A DNA stretch of 64,000 nt, taken from Pictodentalium vernedei (Eukaryota; Mollusca; Scaphopoda; Dentaliida; Dentaliidae). The position numbers and the translations under genes are program-made. The notes beneath the pieces are model-generated. The model saw only the letters and a list, made by a program, of their open reading frames with translations, was not told the DNA's origin and made no database searches. Shown here piece by piece: positions 1 through 10,939 of this stretch. The stretch's first letter is position 1. Every line of letters begins with the position of its first letter. The stretch is taken from the NCBI GenBank assembly GCA_031216915.1, contig JAUFNR010000105.1, positions 1 to 64,000 on the forward strand, read 5' to 3'.

Positions 1-188
1 ATCGTTTTATTACCATTTATTGGAAAGTGTCTGTTTATAAATTGTGAAAAAATAAATTTATATAATTAAAAACAATTTCTATTACTAAGCAAATATCAGG
101 CTAATGCATTCAGTGTAAAGCCACTATAGTGGCTTTCAGCACTTTTCAATGGAGCCATGATAGTGGCTTCTAACACTCAACCAGTTAA
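1..188 (-). mobile_element. TTAA-type MITE, family CTGGTTGAGTGC, cut by window edge
   Basis: Right part of a copy of the family whose ends read TTAA-CTGGTTGAGTGCTAGAAGCC. Here the terminus is seen in reverse (cactcaaccagttaa) at the right, with the atttattgg core at the window start. The left end is outside the window. Confidence 0.75.
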
Positions 189-297
189 TTGAATAGCTAC
201 TAAAAATTATTCAATTAAGGTCCCAAATTAATTTTATGGTAATTACTAATTAAATACATGTACATGGCTGTCAAAAATATAAAAGTGTGTCTTCATC

Positions 298-1450
298 ATT
301 GTTGGCTGCCTGTACAGACAGCCAACAAGGATGTAGAAACATTGGCATGATAAATGTAGTATACAGGTTGAGTTCTCAAGGCAGCCAACAATGATGTAGA
401 AACGTTGGCATGATAAATGTAGTGTACTGGTTGAGTTCTCAAGACATCCAACAATGATGTAGATACATTGGCATGATTAATGTAGTGTACGGGTTGAGTT
501 TTCAAGGCATCCAACAATGATGTAGATACATTGGCATGATAAATGTAGTGTACGGGTTGAGTTCTCAAAGCAGCCAACAATGATGTAGAAACGCTGGCAT
601 GATAAATGTAGTGTACGGGTTGAGTTCTCAAGGCAGCCAACAATGATGTAGAAACGTTGGCATGATAAATGTAGTGTACGGGTTGAGTTCTCAAGGCAGC
701 CAACAATGATGTAGATACATTGGGATGATAAATGTAGTGTACGGGTTGAGTTTTCAAGGCATCCAACAATGATGTAGATACATTGGCATGGTAAATGTAG
801 TGAATGGGTTGAGTTCTCAAGGCAGCCAACAATGATGTAGATACATTGGCATGATAAATGTAGTGTACGGGTTGAGTTCTCAAGGCAGCCAACAATGATG
901 TAGATACATTAGCATGATAAATGTAGTGTACAGGTTAAGTTCCCAAGGCAGCCAACAATGATATAGATACATTAGCATGATAAATGTAGTGTACAGGTTA
1001 AGTTCTCAAGGCAGCCAACAATGATATAGATACATTAGTATGATAAATGTAGTGTACAGGTTAAGTTCTCAAGGCAGCCAACAATGATACAGATACATTA
1101 GCATGATAAATGTAGTGTGTAGGTTAAGTTCTCAAGGCAGCCAACAATGATATAGATATATTGGCATGATAAATGTAGTGTACAGGTTAAGTTCTCAAGG
1201 CAGCCAATAATGATATAGATACATTAGCATGATAAATGTAGTGTACAGGTTAAGTTCTCAAGGCAGCCAACAATGATGTAGATACATTAGCATGATAAAT
1301 GTAGTGTACAGGTTAAGTTCTCAAGGCAGCCAACAATGATGTAGATACATTAGCATGATAAATGTAGTGTACAGGTTAAGTTCTCAAGGCAGCCAACAAT
1401 GACATAGATACATTAGCATGATAAATGCTGTTTATGGGTTGAGTTCCCAA
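298..1450. repeat. 63-bp satellite, about 18 tandem copies
   Basis: A head-to-tail array of a 63-bp unit beginning near ggcagccaacaatgat, with copies starting every 63 bp from about 318 to 1388. Two variant blocks are visible: the left copies carry gggttgag, the right ones aggttaag with gatatag. The left edge is a near-palindrome (298-328) made of the unit's own first bases in both orientations. Because 63 is a multiple of three, the minus strand stays open for 199 codons as a 21-residue peptide repeat, which I treat as chance. Array lies left of the last visible exon. Confidence 0.95.
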
Positions 1451-1595
1451 GCAGAAAACATTTGGGGGGCAACTTTTTCAAAGTAATTAAATATGGTGGT
1501 ATTGGGCTATAGCTGAATGAATTATTTCACATAACCAGTCCAGTCAAGCGATTACTCTGTTTATTACTTTTCATTATTAACGATAATTATATTAT

Positions 1596-1725
1596 TTAAC
1601 CCATTACCTACCATAACGACCCAAACCGGCCAGCGCTATTCTCAAAAATAGCCAATTAATTTTCAGCATTTTTTCATTTTTTGTCTCAAAAACATAGGTT
1701 ATGACCCCTCATTGGAACGATCTCC
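1596..1725. mobile_element. Half copy of TTAA MITE (CCCTTTACC family, AACATAGG core)
   Basis: Starts TTAACCCATTACCTACC and runs through aaacataggttatgacc into the left arm of the core palindrome, where it stops. It is preceded by the tail of another repeat (about 1519-1595) in the same order as at 63580-63700, so the pair seems to have been copied together. Confidence 0.7.
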
Positions 1726-2197
1726 CAGACTGAAAGGCTGCTGACACTTTTTATGCTTTTCCCCATAGAATTCACAAATATTCGACTGGAATATCCATAT
1801 ATGTTGTGTTTTAAAACAAGTTTTTGCCTCTCCTGGATAAATGACTGAAGATGCCTGTGCATCAGTTCTCCAAGAATGATCAGCCATCCTCCATATATTA
1901 GTGACCCAAACAACTCAGACTGCTAATCAATCTTGCCTCCCCTTAACAGTATATTATGCATCTCTGATTGGCTAAAATTGCCAAAACGAAAAAAAACCCC
2001 TTCGGCCATGAGTGCAAGTTCCAGCATTCTACAACTGTAAATCACGGGTTGTTAACATAATTATTAAGAATGTTGAATAACGAATCAGATTTCTTTCAAT
2101 TTAACCATGAAATGTTGTTAATTTGTTACCGCATGAAATGAATTTACTGAAACACACATGCAACTCATTATCATTTACATGGTGGTAGACAGGACAC
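1726..2197. other. Intergenic or intron stretch, nothing recognised
   Basis: AT-rich sequence with no exon of the expected TM11 type, no clear terminal repeats and no tandem array that I can see. Confidence 0.5.
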
Positions 2198-2806
2198 AGA
2201 CCTTTAGATCAGTCTAATTTGGGCACAACGGCAAATATGGATGTGGCCTGCATGGTTGGAGTAAAAGCATCGGTATTTTCTTCTTCTTGACGTCTGTTTT
2301 AGGTTTTAGGTCCACAGTCTTAAAATGCTAGTTTACAACCCCTTGTTATAGGTCTTCACCATTATCACTGGTTCCCTCCCACCACACTTTGACGTAAGTT
2401 TACTTGACTAACTCGAGAAGGCTTCTTAGTTTCCCAGTGTCAAGCTAAAGGTCTGTTTCAATGTAAATATGAATGGTGTTTACTGAGAAATGCCACAAAC
2501 ATGAATATAATAGATCACAAGCTTTAAGTGCATGATCATATGGAATTCGCCACAGAAAAGCAATCGGCGTCAACAGTGTCGTATACGACACTGTTGACGC
2601 TGATTGCTTTTCTATGGTGAACTCTGTGGGTTTTTTAAAAAAATTATTTATATGTTGCATTGTTTGATTTGAAGGTAAGCTCTAAGCTATACTGTGAGCA
2701 TCAGGGAAAACTGGCCAAACAAAAAATTGCCGAAACACTGCAAAACTTTGGAAAAAGTTTCAAACTCCACATAATTTGGGCACAATTATCTTATTTGGGC
2801 ACAGCG
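2198..2806 (+). mobile_element. Dispersed ~600-bp repeat with central palindrome, copy 1
   Basis: Shares long stretches with 28676-29246 in inverse orientation (for example the agacctttagatcag edge and the cccttgttataggtcttcacc segment). Its middle (2546-2621) is a 76-nt near-perfect palindrome centred on gtcgtatacgac. Class unknown; presumably a non-autonomous DNA element. Confidence 0.6.
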
Positions 2807-2915
2807 TTCACCATCTTTAGTTGGGAAGAATTTAAAGGCCTGACAGGACAAAATCATTATGTTGGGCAACATCTAGGATACATGTACATTAAAATTTAAC
2901 ATCTACATGGTGGTT

Positions 2916-3236
2916 TTAACTGGTTGAGTGCTAGAAGCCAATATCATGGCTCTTCTGAAAAGTGCAAGAAGCCACTTTAGCAGCTTTACACTGTATGCAT
3001 TAGTTTGATGTTTGATCAGCAGTAGAAGAAAATGTTTGTATGTAAAATTGTTTGGTTGTAATTTATTGGAGAGTGCCTATTTGCACTCTCCAATAAATTA
3101 CAACGAAACAATTATTTATGTAGAAAATCTTGCTAAATTAAGGCTACTCTTGCTGGTAGCATGGTATCGTTGAAAAAAAAATACCCATGTTTCAAATCAC
3201 CCTAGAAAAATAATTTGGCACTCAACTTGTCAAAAT
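2916..3236 (+). mobile_element. TTAA-type MITE, CTGGTTGAGTGC family
   Basis: Begins TTAACTGGTTGAGTGCTAG and has the family's core palindrome ttggagagtgcc/gcactctccaa at about 3064-3104. The right end is diverged. Confidence 0.75.
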
Positions 3237-3299
3237 CCGGAGTGAAAGCCTACTGTCAGCAGATACTAAAGTGTAATACCCTCCAAATTATATTAGTTC

Positions 3300-3570
3300 A
3301 ATAATAAAAAAGTTTCTTCCAAATCATTCCTATGATGCTTCACTGGAACAAGCTCAACAAACTCATCCCAATTAGGGATTGCAAGATATGAATCACCATT
3401 CAAATTTTGCTTTTTTAAAGTGTTGTCTCAAAAGCATAGATTACAACTACTCACTAGAACAAGATGGTTGAGCTCATTCCAATGTGAGGTCATAAACTAT
3501 GTTTTTGAGGTAAAAAATAAAAAAATTTAATTATTCAAAAACATTTTTTGTCAAATGTTGACTTCTCTGT
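3300..3570. mobile_element. Decayed TTAA MITE, CCCTTTACC family
   Basis: Contains an eroded core (tctcaaaagcatagatta ... gaggtcataaactatg) and ends gttggggaaagggtaaaa, matching the right terminus of the AACATAGG subfamily. Left end not clear. Confidence 0.5.
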
Positions 3571-3696
3571 GTGTTGGGGAAAGGGTAAAAGTTGTAAAAT
3601 AACAAAATGTGAATGGCGAGTTTAATTCAGTATTTGACAGTTATCCATTTCCTTCAGTAAAGGCTTATGAATAACGCAATGGAAAATGTTTCTCAC

Positions 3697-3806
3697 CACA
3701 ACGGTTGCAGGTGTAATGTATCTCCAGAAGGCACCAAAGTAAATCTTCCACCACCGACCTGACTCTCCAAGCATCATTTCTATATCACCAATAAATCGAT
3801 CACATC
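3697..3806 (-). CDS. SLC6 exon: loop 5 and start of TM11
   Basis: 110-nt exon after TTACCAG, ending GTTGTG before GTGAGA. It completes the split Gly codon and reads CDRFIGDIEMMLGESGRWWK, then IYFGAFWRYITPATVV. RF--DIE-MLG and W---TPA are the conserved cytoplasmic loop and TM11 entry; DIEMMLG and WRYITPA resemble glycine transporters. The stretch between MLG and WR is about three residues longer than in GlyT as I remember it. The next exon is not in the window; the frame could read on past the donor, but that stretch has no family similarity. Confidence 0.92.
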
Positions 3807-3896
3807 CTGGTAAGAAAGTAAAATATCTCACAATATAATGTAATAATGATAAAAATAAATTTATCAATTATTTCACTGCACTTTCATAACAAAATA

Positions 3897-4651
3897 CAGT
3901 AAAACCTGTCTTGAGAGACCACTGTCTTGAGAGACCACCTGTCTTGAGAGACCACATCTGTCAGGCACCGATTGGTTTTACTCTATAATGGACCTGCTAT
4001 GGGAGACCACCTGTCTTGAGAGACCACCTGTCTTGAGAGACCACTGTGACCTGGTACCAACTTGTATTTTTTATGCCATAATGGACCTGTCTTGAGAGAC
4101 TGCTCATTTGAAGACTGAAACCATGACAAAAGCTTTTTACCTGTTCTGGAATTGGAAAATCCATTGTGGTTATACTAGCATAATTAAAAGCTCTTAATTG
4201 GGTTTCAATTGCTAACTCATTAAAGATTGAGATGTTCTTATAAGACCCCTGTGAAAAGATTAGGATTATTGCTGAATAAACAATTTCATACATACCTGAA
4301 TTGTGACAGGAATAAAAATAAATCTATGTTGAAAATCTATTTGTAACAAATTGAAATGGACTGTTATAAAAATTATAAAAATAAATTAGTGTTGAAAATC
4401 TTCAATGAAGATTTTCAACACTAATTTATTTTTATAATTTTTATAACAGTCCATTTCAATTTGTTACAAAAACTTCATAAAAAAGAACAACTACAAAGTA
4501 ATTACAAAAATCCATTCTTCTCCATTTCTGAATTTTGTGGTTGGTTATTCACTGACTTGACAAAATCTGAAACCTGTTATGAGAGACCACCTGTCTTGAG
4601 AGACCACTTTTGTGTGGCCCATGGGGTGGTCTCTCAAGACAGGTTCTACTG
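3897..4651 (+). mobile_element. TA-flanked palindromic element, CAGTARAACC family
   Basis: Ends CAGTAAAACCTGTC and GACAGGTTCTACTG with TA outside both. Many short direct and inverted copies of cttgagagaccac lie inside both flanks. The centre (4340-4470) is a 131-nt palindrome with arms of about 60 bp. CAGT ends and TA duplication suggest a pogo/Tc1-type MITE. A second copy is at 21828. A 98-codon minus frame crosses the element and is not thought to be a gene. Confidence 0.75.
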
Positions 4652-4842
4652 TATCTCATATTTGTGTCACCATAACATAAATATAGATTATTACCACCCT
4701 GTGGGTTTCTGAGATGCTATGTTGAAGTGAAGACCTTGTCTCTGGGCATATACTGACATGTCCATTACCTACATGGTGGTAATAACCCAATTTATCTAAC
4801 AATATTCCTCCCTTTCTTGACTTTTTTGCATAAAGAAGGATC

Positions 4843-5234
4843 AGGCCACACAAAGTAGATCTTCTGTTTCTCAGACCATTATTTGTAAAATTGCATGCAG
4901 GCGAGCAGTTTTTTATTTTATTTTTTATTTATGTAATAATTTCCTTGCCATCAAAAGTTCATGTACTTGGTTTATGATTTAGGCCTCATAATCTACGGAA
5001 TAGCATGGGTGGTGGTGTATTTCGTCCCTGAGAGCAAGAAGGCTAAGGCATTGCAAAGCCTTCTTGCACTCAAAGGACAAAGTTATCAATTTTTGTAACT
5101 TGGGCAAAATATCAGACATAAACCATTTATTTTTATTTTGTTTATATTTACATTGGATATAAAGAGTGCATGCGACAGTCAAAAGGACCATGCAGGAGGG
5201 CCTGAGAAAAAGATTTTTAATTTTTTTAGGCCTT
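4843..5234 (+). mobile_element. PIF/Harbinger-like MITE, GGCC termini
   Basis: Left end gccacacaaagtagatc and right end tttttttaggcc, with ctcaggcc-type subterminal repeats and a core palindrome aaggcattgcaaagcc near 5050. One of seven copies; the TTA duplication is shown best by the copy at 51800. Confidence 0.7.
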
Positions 5235-5724
5235 AGGTACAGTTTCAAAGGTGTCTGTTTGGACAATCTTCAGCATTTATGAATTTATTTTTCCTGAATG
5301 AAGTTCTTCTTGACGTAATCCCTATTCATTGTTCTACTCGTACTATAACTGTTGACATTTTTAACAGTGTTTCAGCTGTACGTTTGTTGGTTTTATTTTT
5401 CATGTTTAATGCATGGTGGGCTATATAAAATATCATCAGGACCAAGAAATGATCTAGTCTAATTTATATCACTGAGCTGGTGATTTATCATTTAAATGTT
5501 GTTATCTAAAACGGTGGCCTTGATGCCAATTGAATGCAGGTAAAAAACATTCTCTTTCTGAATCGGATGATCGCACAAACAGTTGCTACCCTCAATACAG
5601 ATTTGTATTTTATCTATACACTTTTACTTGCATTGGTGGAAATATTTTCTTGTTGTAAGATAAATAAATTTCTTAATTGTTTTGCTGCCCTTCTAGAACA
5701 AACTATCTTATAATACAGAACTGT

Positions 5725-6362
5725 GCAAGCCTGAAAATAAGAAATCTGTCATTTGCGGGATGAGGTTCCCAGGGGAGCGCGGTGGCTCAGTGGTAGACTG
5801 TTGGACCTCTATGCTAGAGGTCCCGAGTTCGATCCATGTCCGGGGCGACCCACGTTGTGTCCTTGGGCAAGGCACTTTATCCTGGTTGCCTACATGGGGA
5901 CACGATGATGCCATGTACTAAGGCGTACTGCATGTCGATGGTATGCATGTCTTCAACCAATCTAACCCTGCCTGTGCTGCAGTGTGGAGTTACGATGTTG
6001 AGGAGCTGACAGTTGCTCGTCGATGCTCAGTGGTTCTCTCCGGGTACTCCGGCTTCCTCCACCCTTAAAACTGTCACGGTCACGATTAGCCATTGTGCAT
6101 AAGCATGTGACCTTAAACACCAATAAATAAATAAATAAATATGAGGTTCTCAGAGGGTGACTTTGCTGATGCTGTCCCATACAGTGGGTTAGAATCCTCC
6201 AATTTATCCCCTAGATACTACTTTCTGCTTAGGCCTGAAAACATGATTCAGACTGAGGTTCACAGAGGGTAAATTTAATAATGCTACCCTGCCTTGCAGG
6301 GTAGCATCATTAAATTCACCCTCTGGGGACCTCATTCTGCAGATGACAGTCTTCTTATTTCT
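5725..6362 (+). mobile_element. hAT-like MITE, CAAGCCTGAAAATAAG family, with SINE inside
   Basis: Left end CAAGCCTGAAAATAAG, core palindrome ccctgccttgcagggtagc near 6285-6310, right end cttcttatttctg. A SINE (5773-6140) splits it. Other copies at 39957 and 59528 show 8-bp duplications, which points to hAT. Confidence 0.7.
5773..6140 (+). mobile_element. SINE with tRNA-like head, full length
   Basis: Head carries a pol III A box (tggctcagtggtag) and B box (gagttcgatcc); body includes ggttctctccgggtactc; tail is (aaat)n. The 13-bp duplication atgaggttcccag / atgaggttctcag flanks it exactly (5760-5772 and 6141-6153). The head is not a tRNA gene: it is fused to the SINE body and does not fold to a full cloverleaf with acceptor stem. 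The body resembles core-domain SINEs of marine animals, not assigned. Confidence 0.9.
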
Positions 6363-7543
6363 GATCACAAAAGTGGAGAGAATTTTGACTGGATCATGAC
6401 TGGGTCTTCGGACTGGATCATGACTGGGTCATGATCCAGTTGAAATTATTTTTTTACTTTTCTCCCAACAGCACTGTAGAATCTTACCCATCAGAAAAGA
6501 AATGGGAGAACAGTGAATTTCTATTTTCATTTGTTTTTCATGATCTGTTCTTAATTTTACAATATTTTATTAACCCTTTGAACCCAGATGGTATCTTCCA
6601 CGCCAGTTCAATGTCATAAATTGGAAGTGTCTATATTATTACTAGGAGGAAGACCAATCAATACTTTCAATGTGAAGCCTTATGGCTGCACATGGAAAAT
6701 CTTGACTGGTCTACCACACAAATTCACTGAGTAACTATCTACACTACTGCGCAAGTGACTGTTACATGAATATCCTAGGTCCGAGGTGAGACAAAAGTAT
6801 TAAACCCACCCAATATTACGTGGACAATGAATGCAATAATTAAATTGGACAAGACATTTGGAGTGAAAGGGATTAACTCCAGAGAGCGTAATCTCGGCAT
6901 TAATTGTGAAATAGATTAGACCAAATAAACTACTGCATGTTGATGTCACAGAATGTCAGAATGATAACCAGTCATCAATAATTTTCCGAATCATATTTAT
7001 GTACGTTTGTGTCGGAATGTTGCAATTTGTTGGAATTTAAAAAAAAAAAAATTTTCTGATTAAAAACGTAAATATTTTATGAGTGTTGGTAAAAGTCATT
7101 TCGTAGAGTTGAGATTGTTGGGTTATACATGTATTTTGACCACAAAATTGTGAGAGTCGTGCAAAATACGACAATAAGTATATCCTTTTCGTTTAGGTGC
7201 CCTAGAAATTAATTACAGCTATAATCTGTTTGACCGTGAATCACGGCGATTTTAATATCGTGTCGGACATTGACTCGAGAAACAATCGCCAATATTAGTC
7301 GGCGACTTCTCTTAGATCTTGAGTGAAGATACTGTGGACCTGGGATATTCATGTAATGGTCACTTGCACAGTAGTGTACTTAATGAATTCAGGTTGTATC
7401 ACGATCCTGGGCCGGAAAAGCAGCCATTTGGGTTCAAAGGTTTAATGAAATCCCGCCCAATGGTATGTGTATGTGTCATAATCAGATCACAAGCTTATTT
7501 ATCAACATTACTGTTAAAATTTGTACTTATATTTAATCCTTAC
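6363..7543. other. Intron sequence, nothing recognised
   Basis: No exon, terminal repeat or array that I can support. A short direct repeat of gactggatcatgactggg lies at about 6389-6440. Confidence 0.5.
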
Positions 7544-7643
7544 CATATATCCAAGCTATTATGATGCATTCTAGACCAGCCATCAGGAAAACTGACCAGC
7601 TTGCTGCATATGTATCAAATACTGTTAAAACATACAATCCACC
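7544..7643 (-). CDS. SLC6 exon: TM10
   Basis: 100-nt exon after TTTTTTTCAG, ending in a split Gly codon before GTAAGG. It reads GGLYVLTVFDTYAASWSVFL, then MAGLECIIIAWIYG. GG-YV---FD-YAAS and ECI-I-W-YG are the family's TM10 signatures; DTYAAS is close to the NYAAS of glycine transporters. A TA-flanked MITE ends only 19 bp upstream of this 3' splice site, so little native intron is left for branch point and pyrimidine tract. Confidence 0.95.
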
Positions 7644-7662
7644 CTGAAAAAAATGTATGATA

Positions 7663-8091
7663 TAGTGAATACCACTTAATTGGATATCTCTTAACTGAAT
7701 AACCCTGTTAACTGAATATAATTATGCAACACAAAACCAATTACCATACCTCCAGTACAAATTTGACCTGTTAATTGAATATAAGTTATAGAGTAAACTC
7801 CTGTTAATTGAATAACAAATCTTGTAATATGTCCAGAAATTACCTTGACTCTCCCCAGTTTTCCTTTGTTTATAAGCCTATTTGGCCTAAGTACATTCAA
7901 TACAGCCATTTTATCCATTATATCTTGTTTGACAGAGCTCAGAGAGCTCTGTCAAACAAGATATAATAGAGTAAATGCGGAGTTTATCTCAGGAATACAG
8001 GAAAGTGATACAATTCCTGTTAATTTAATACTCTTGTTAAATGAATAATATTCATTGGCAAAGTAGCTATTCAATTAACAGGGTTCCACTG
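7663..8091 (+). mobile_element. TA-flanked MITE, CAGTGGAACC/CAGTGGAGCC family
   Basis: Carries the family's repeated ttaattgaata stretches, core palindrome tttgacagagctc/gagctctgtcaaa (about 7926-7955) and right end ggttccactg-TA. The left end is TAGTGAATACC, one base off the usual CAGT. It begins 19 bp from the 3' splice site of the TM10 exon. Probable pogo/Tigger-type MITE. Confidence 0.85.
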
Positions 8092-8490
8092 TACCACTTT
8101 GTTGGATATCTCTTAATCCTCTGAACACTGATGTAAAAATATCAATATTTCAAGCCATAAATGTTTTCCCTACTTAAAGCCATGAAGCCATCACCAGACG
8201 ATCTTCCCGGTCCTATGTTCAGGGTGCATGTGGGTTAAAATTCCTCACTTTCAGTGTCTTTCAGTGCACACACACAAACATAATTTAAAAACTTCTCTGA
8301 TTTAGTGCCCTTGGGAATATGGAATTAAGCATACCCACAGTTACACTGTAATGTTCAATACAAAAATTAAAATGATAGTATTTTTTTACTATGCTTGGCA
8401 AAAAAAAGTGGAGGGGTAAGTACCCCCCATGGTGCCGCCACTGCCTATACAAAATTCATCATACATGTGTGTATTTTATAAAGCATAATA

Positions 8491-8817
8491 CAGTTAAAAC
8501 TAGAAGTCCTGTCATGAACTGTGCGCTTATGTAGGCTTAATTGCACGTGGAAATTGTTTGCAATTACCAAATGGAATGGCATCCAAAGCACGGCCGGTTC
8601 TCCTGGTTACTCATAGCAAACACAGGCAATGTTTCTGCCAATGGACCTCTAAGTTACCTGGAGGTACATGGGCTGAAACATTGCTTATGCACAGGCCATA
8701 TGTACAGACTTTGAAAGCCTTACTATGGCCATAATGCGTAGATGAACGACACGCAGATCAACATGCTATTTGTGCGCATTTCATGACAGGACTTCTAGTT
8801 TTAACTGTAATTAAAGC
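8491..8817 (+). mobile_element. TA-flanked MITE, CAGTTAAAAC family, copy 1
   Basis: Perfect inverted ends CAGTTAAAACTAGAAGTCC with TA on both sides. Internal core aatggacctc near 8640. Probable Tc1/pogo-type MITE. Confidence 0.85.
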
Positions 8818-9068
8818 CATGACCCATCACCAGGTGATCTTCCTGGTCCTATGACCAGGGTGCATGTGGGTTAAAACTCCTCACTTTCAGTGACTCTTGG
8901 TACCCAAGCCCCCATTTTTCTCCAAACCTGCACATGCAAATTTTGCTTATCATTTATTGTGACCCAGCAAGTCATACATTCCAACACCGGCCTGCAGCAT
9001 GGACATGTGTCTTTTATTTCCTACCCTGTATAATATTCATACATGTGTGTATTTTATAAAGCATAATA

Positions 9069-9382
9069 CAGTTAAAACTAAAAGTCCTGTCATGAATTGT
9101 GCGCTTATCTTGGCTTAATTGCACGTGGGAATTGTGTGCAATTGTCATATCGAATGGCATCCACAGCAAGGCAGGTTCTCCTTGTTACTCATAGCAAACA
9201 CAGGCAATGTTTCTGCCAATGGACCTCCGGGTTACCCGAAGGTCCATTGGTTGAAACATTGCTTGTGCACAGGCCATTTGTACAGAATTTAATAGTCTTA
9301 CTATGTTCATAAGGCGTAGATTAACATGCAGATCGACGTGCTATTTGTACGCGTTTCATGACAGGACTTCTAGTTTTAACTG
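9069..9382 (+). mobile_element. TA-flanked MITE, CAGTTAAAAC family, copy 2
   Basis: Same ends as the copy at 8491 with TA outside. Core is a palindrome ccaatggacctccgggtt / acccgaaggtccattgg. Confidence 0.85.
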
Positions 9383-9724
9383 TAAGTTATTTTTCTTCCT
9401 GTCCTGTACATCATTCTTACATGTGTGTATATAACAAAGCATAATACGTTTTTTCCTTTCGTTTTCTTGCTTCCATGGTACACTAACTGAGAATTTAACC
9501 CTTATCTATTAACAAAAAATTCCTTGCTTCTCAGGCACCTCCCTCGTCATAGAAAATCTGTCGTATCACCATTTTTTTTTACCTGGACATCTTTTCTATG
9601 ACCTCATTTACACTTGTAAGGCAAATATTTAACCAGCTATACTTTGTTTGACAGAGCTCACAGTTTTGAGACAAAAGATGAAAATATATTAAAATTTGAA
9701 TAATACTAATTATAATGCTACTCA

Positions 9725-9962
9725 TTAACCCATTGTCTAACAAATCAGCTGCAAACGACCATGTAATATGCAAATTCAGCAGTTGAGAAAATATTATTTT
9801 TAAAAAAATTTCAACAATCATCATGTGACCCCCTCATTTCAATGAACTTGTTTCAATGAGGGGGTCACATGATATGGTTTGGTTGAAATATTCTAAAAAA
9901 TTGGAAAAAATAAGACTGAAAATAATCAATTCTGATATCTGCATTGGGGAAAAAAAGGTTAA
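9725..9962. mobile_element. TTAA MITE, CCCTTTACC family
   Basis: TTAA at both ends, diverged termini, and the cctcatttcaatgaactt / cattg-type core with gtcacatgatatggtt arm. Older than most copies here. Confidence 0.7.
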
Positions 9963-9980
9963 TTACTAAAGCTTTTGAAT

Positions 9981-10939
9981 TTAACCCTTTACCCAACGCA
10001 GACGATATCAAAATTTGGTAAAGGTGTAGAATAGGGGACTTTTCGTTTTTAAAAAAATAACACTTTTTTCGCTATTTTTTCTCTGTTTTCTTAAAGTAAA
10101 CTATATTTTGAACAAAATGACACAAAATCACATACTTTTATCGTTTTTTTCAAGAAATATTAACGATTTTATTGTGACAGCGCCGTCGAGCTCACTGCAA
10201 TCGCCCCGTTCCATTATCGCTATCATAGGGGAGAGTTTAGTAATTGAAATGTCGGCTGACAAACCCTGCCCCTTACTGAACTGACCCTAGATCAAATTTT
10301 AGGGTCAGTCTAGTAAGGGCCAGGGTTAGCTTACCGATTAGCTCACCCTGGTCCTAACTGAACTGACCTTAAATCGAGGAACACGCACACAAGCGAAGCA
10401 CACCTGCTAAAATGCACACAAGCGAAGCGCACCTGCTATCCTATAGAATGATTTCTCCCCTGTGACGTCCCTCGTAACAACGAATAAAACAACAGATGCT
10501 GCGAAATTTTCAGCGGTTGAAACAAATGGCAACTGTGAAACTAGCAATTCAACGGGATTTAAAATCTATTCTCTGACATGTTAAAACATGATAGAGGTAC
10601 CTAATTTTGTGTCATTTTGTTCAAAATATAGTTTACTTTAAGAAAACAGAGAAAAAATAGCGAGAAAATCGTTATTTTTAAAAAAAAAATGAAAAGTCCC
10701 CTATTCTACACCTTTACCCAAAATTTATTATTTTAAATATAATTTTTTTAAATTTTTCAAAAAATTTCAACAAAACCATATCATGTTACCCCTCATTGGA
10801 ACGAGCTCAATGAGCTCGTTCCAATGAGGGGTCACATGATATGGTTTTGTGGAAATATTTTTAAAAATCTAATTTTTCCAACTGCTCAATTTGCATATTA
10901 TGTGGGCGGATGAGTGCGATTCGTTAGGTAAAGGGTTAA
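9981..10939. mobile_element. TTAA MITE, CCCTTTACC family, split by another element
   Basis: TTAACCCTTTACCCAACG at the left and its reverse at the right, core ggaacgagctc/gagctcgttcc near 10795-10825. A 702-bp element (10017-10718) sits in its left arm. Ends beginning CCC with TTAA duplication fit piggyBac-type MITEs. Confidence 0.88.
10017..10718. mobile_element. 702-bp inverted-repeat element with 8-bp duplication
   Basis: Termini GGTAAAGGTGTAGAATAGGG are inverted and nearly perfect, extending about 120 bp inward (gtttactttaagaaaacag). The duplication CAAAATTT is exact at 10009-10016 and 10719-10726. Inside are further inverted segments around gaccctagatcaaa. No protein is encoded. Superfamily is uncertain; 8 bp suggests hAT or P. 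Confidence 0.82.

Larger units (their letters stand above)
8178..9449. repeat. Local tandem duplication carrying two MITEs
   Basis: Blocks around 8178-8490 and 8815-9068 share the gtgcatgtgggttaaaa and cctcactttcagtg stretches and the acatgtgtgtattttataaa stretch, and each is followed by a copy of the same CAGTTAAAAC MITE; a third partial copy of the edge lies at about 9408-9449. The unit including the MITE seems to have been duplicated, or the target was. Confidence 0.6.

Noticed and set aside
296-895. 199-codon open frame on the minus strand with a 21-residue peptide repeat
   Set aside because: It exists only because the satellite period (63 bp) is a multiple of three. The later half of the array is not open in the same way, and there is no sign of selection on codons.
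298-1450. CRISPR-like array
   Set aside because: Repeats are contiguous 63-bp units with no unique spacers, in an animal genome.
1686-1913. 75-codon minus frame, considered as the missing TM11 exon
   Set aside because: No TM11 or TM12 motifs, no well-placed splice sites, and its start overlaps a MITE fragment.
3997-4293. 98-codon minus frame close to the SLC6 exon, considered as an extra exon
   Set aside because: It lies inside the TA-flanked palindromic element, is partly repeated at 22170-22340, and has no SLC6 similarity; phases already join without it.
4461-4712. Frame with peptide SNYKNPFFSISEFCGWLF, repeated at 21629-22075
   Set aside because: Conserved between the two copies only because both lie in the arms of the same palindromic element; no transposase motif was found.
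5776-5840. Possible tRNA gene
   Set aside because: A and B boxes are present but no proper acceptor stem; the sequence runs into the SINE body and the whole has a target duplication.
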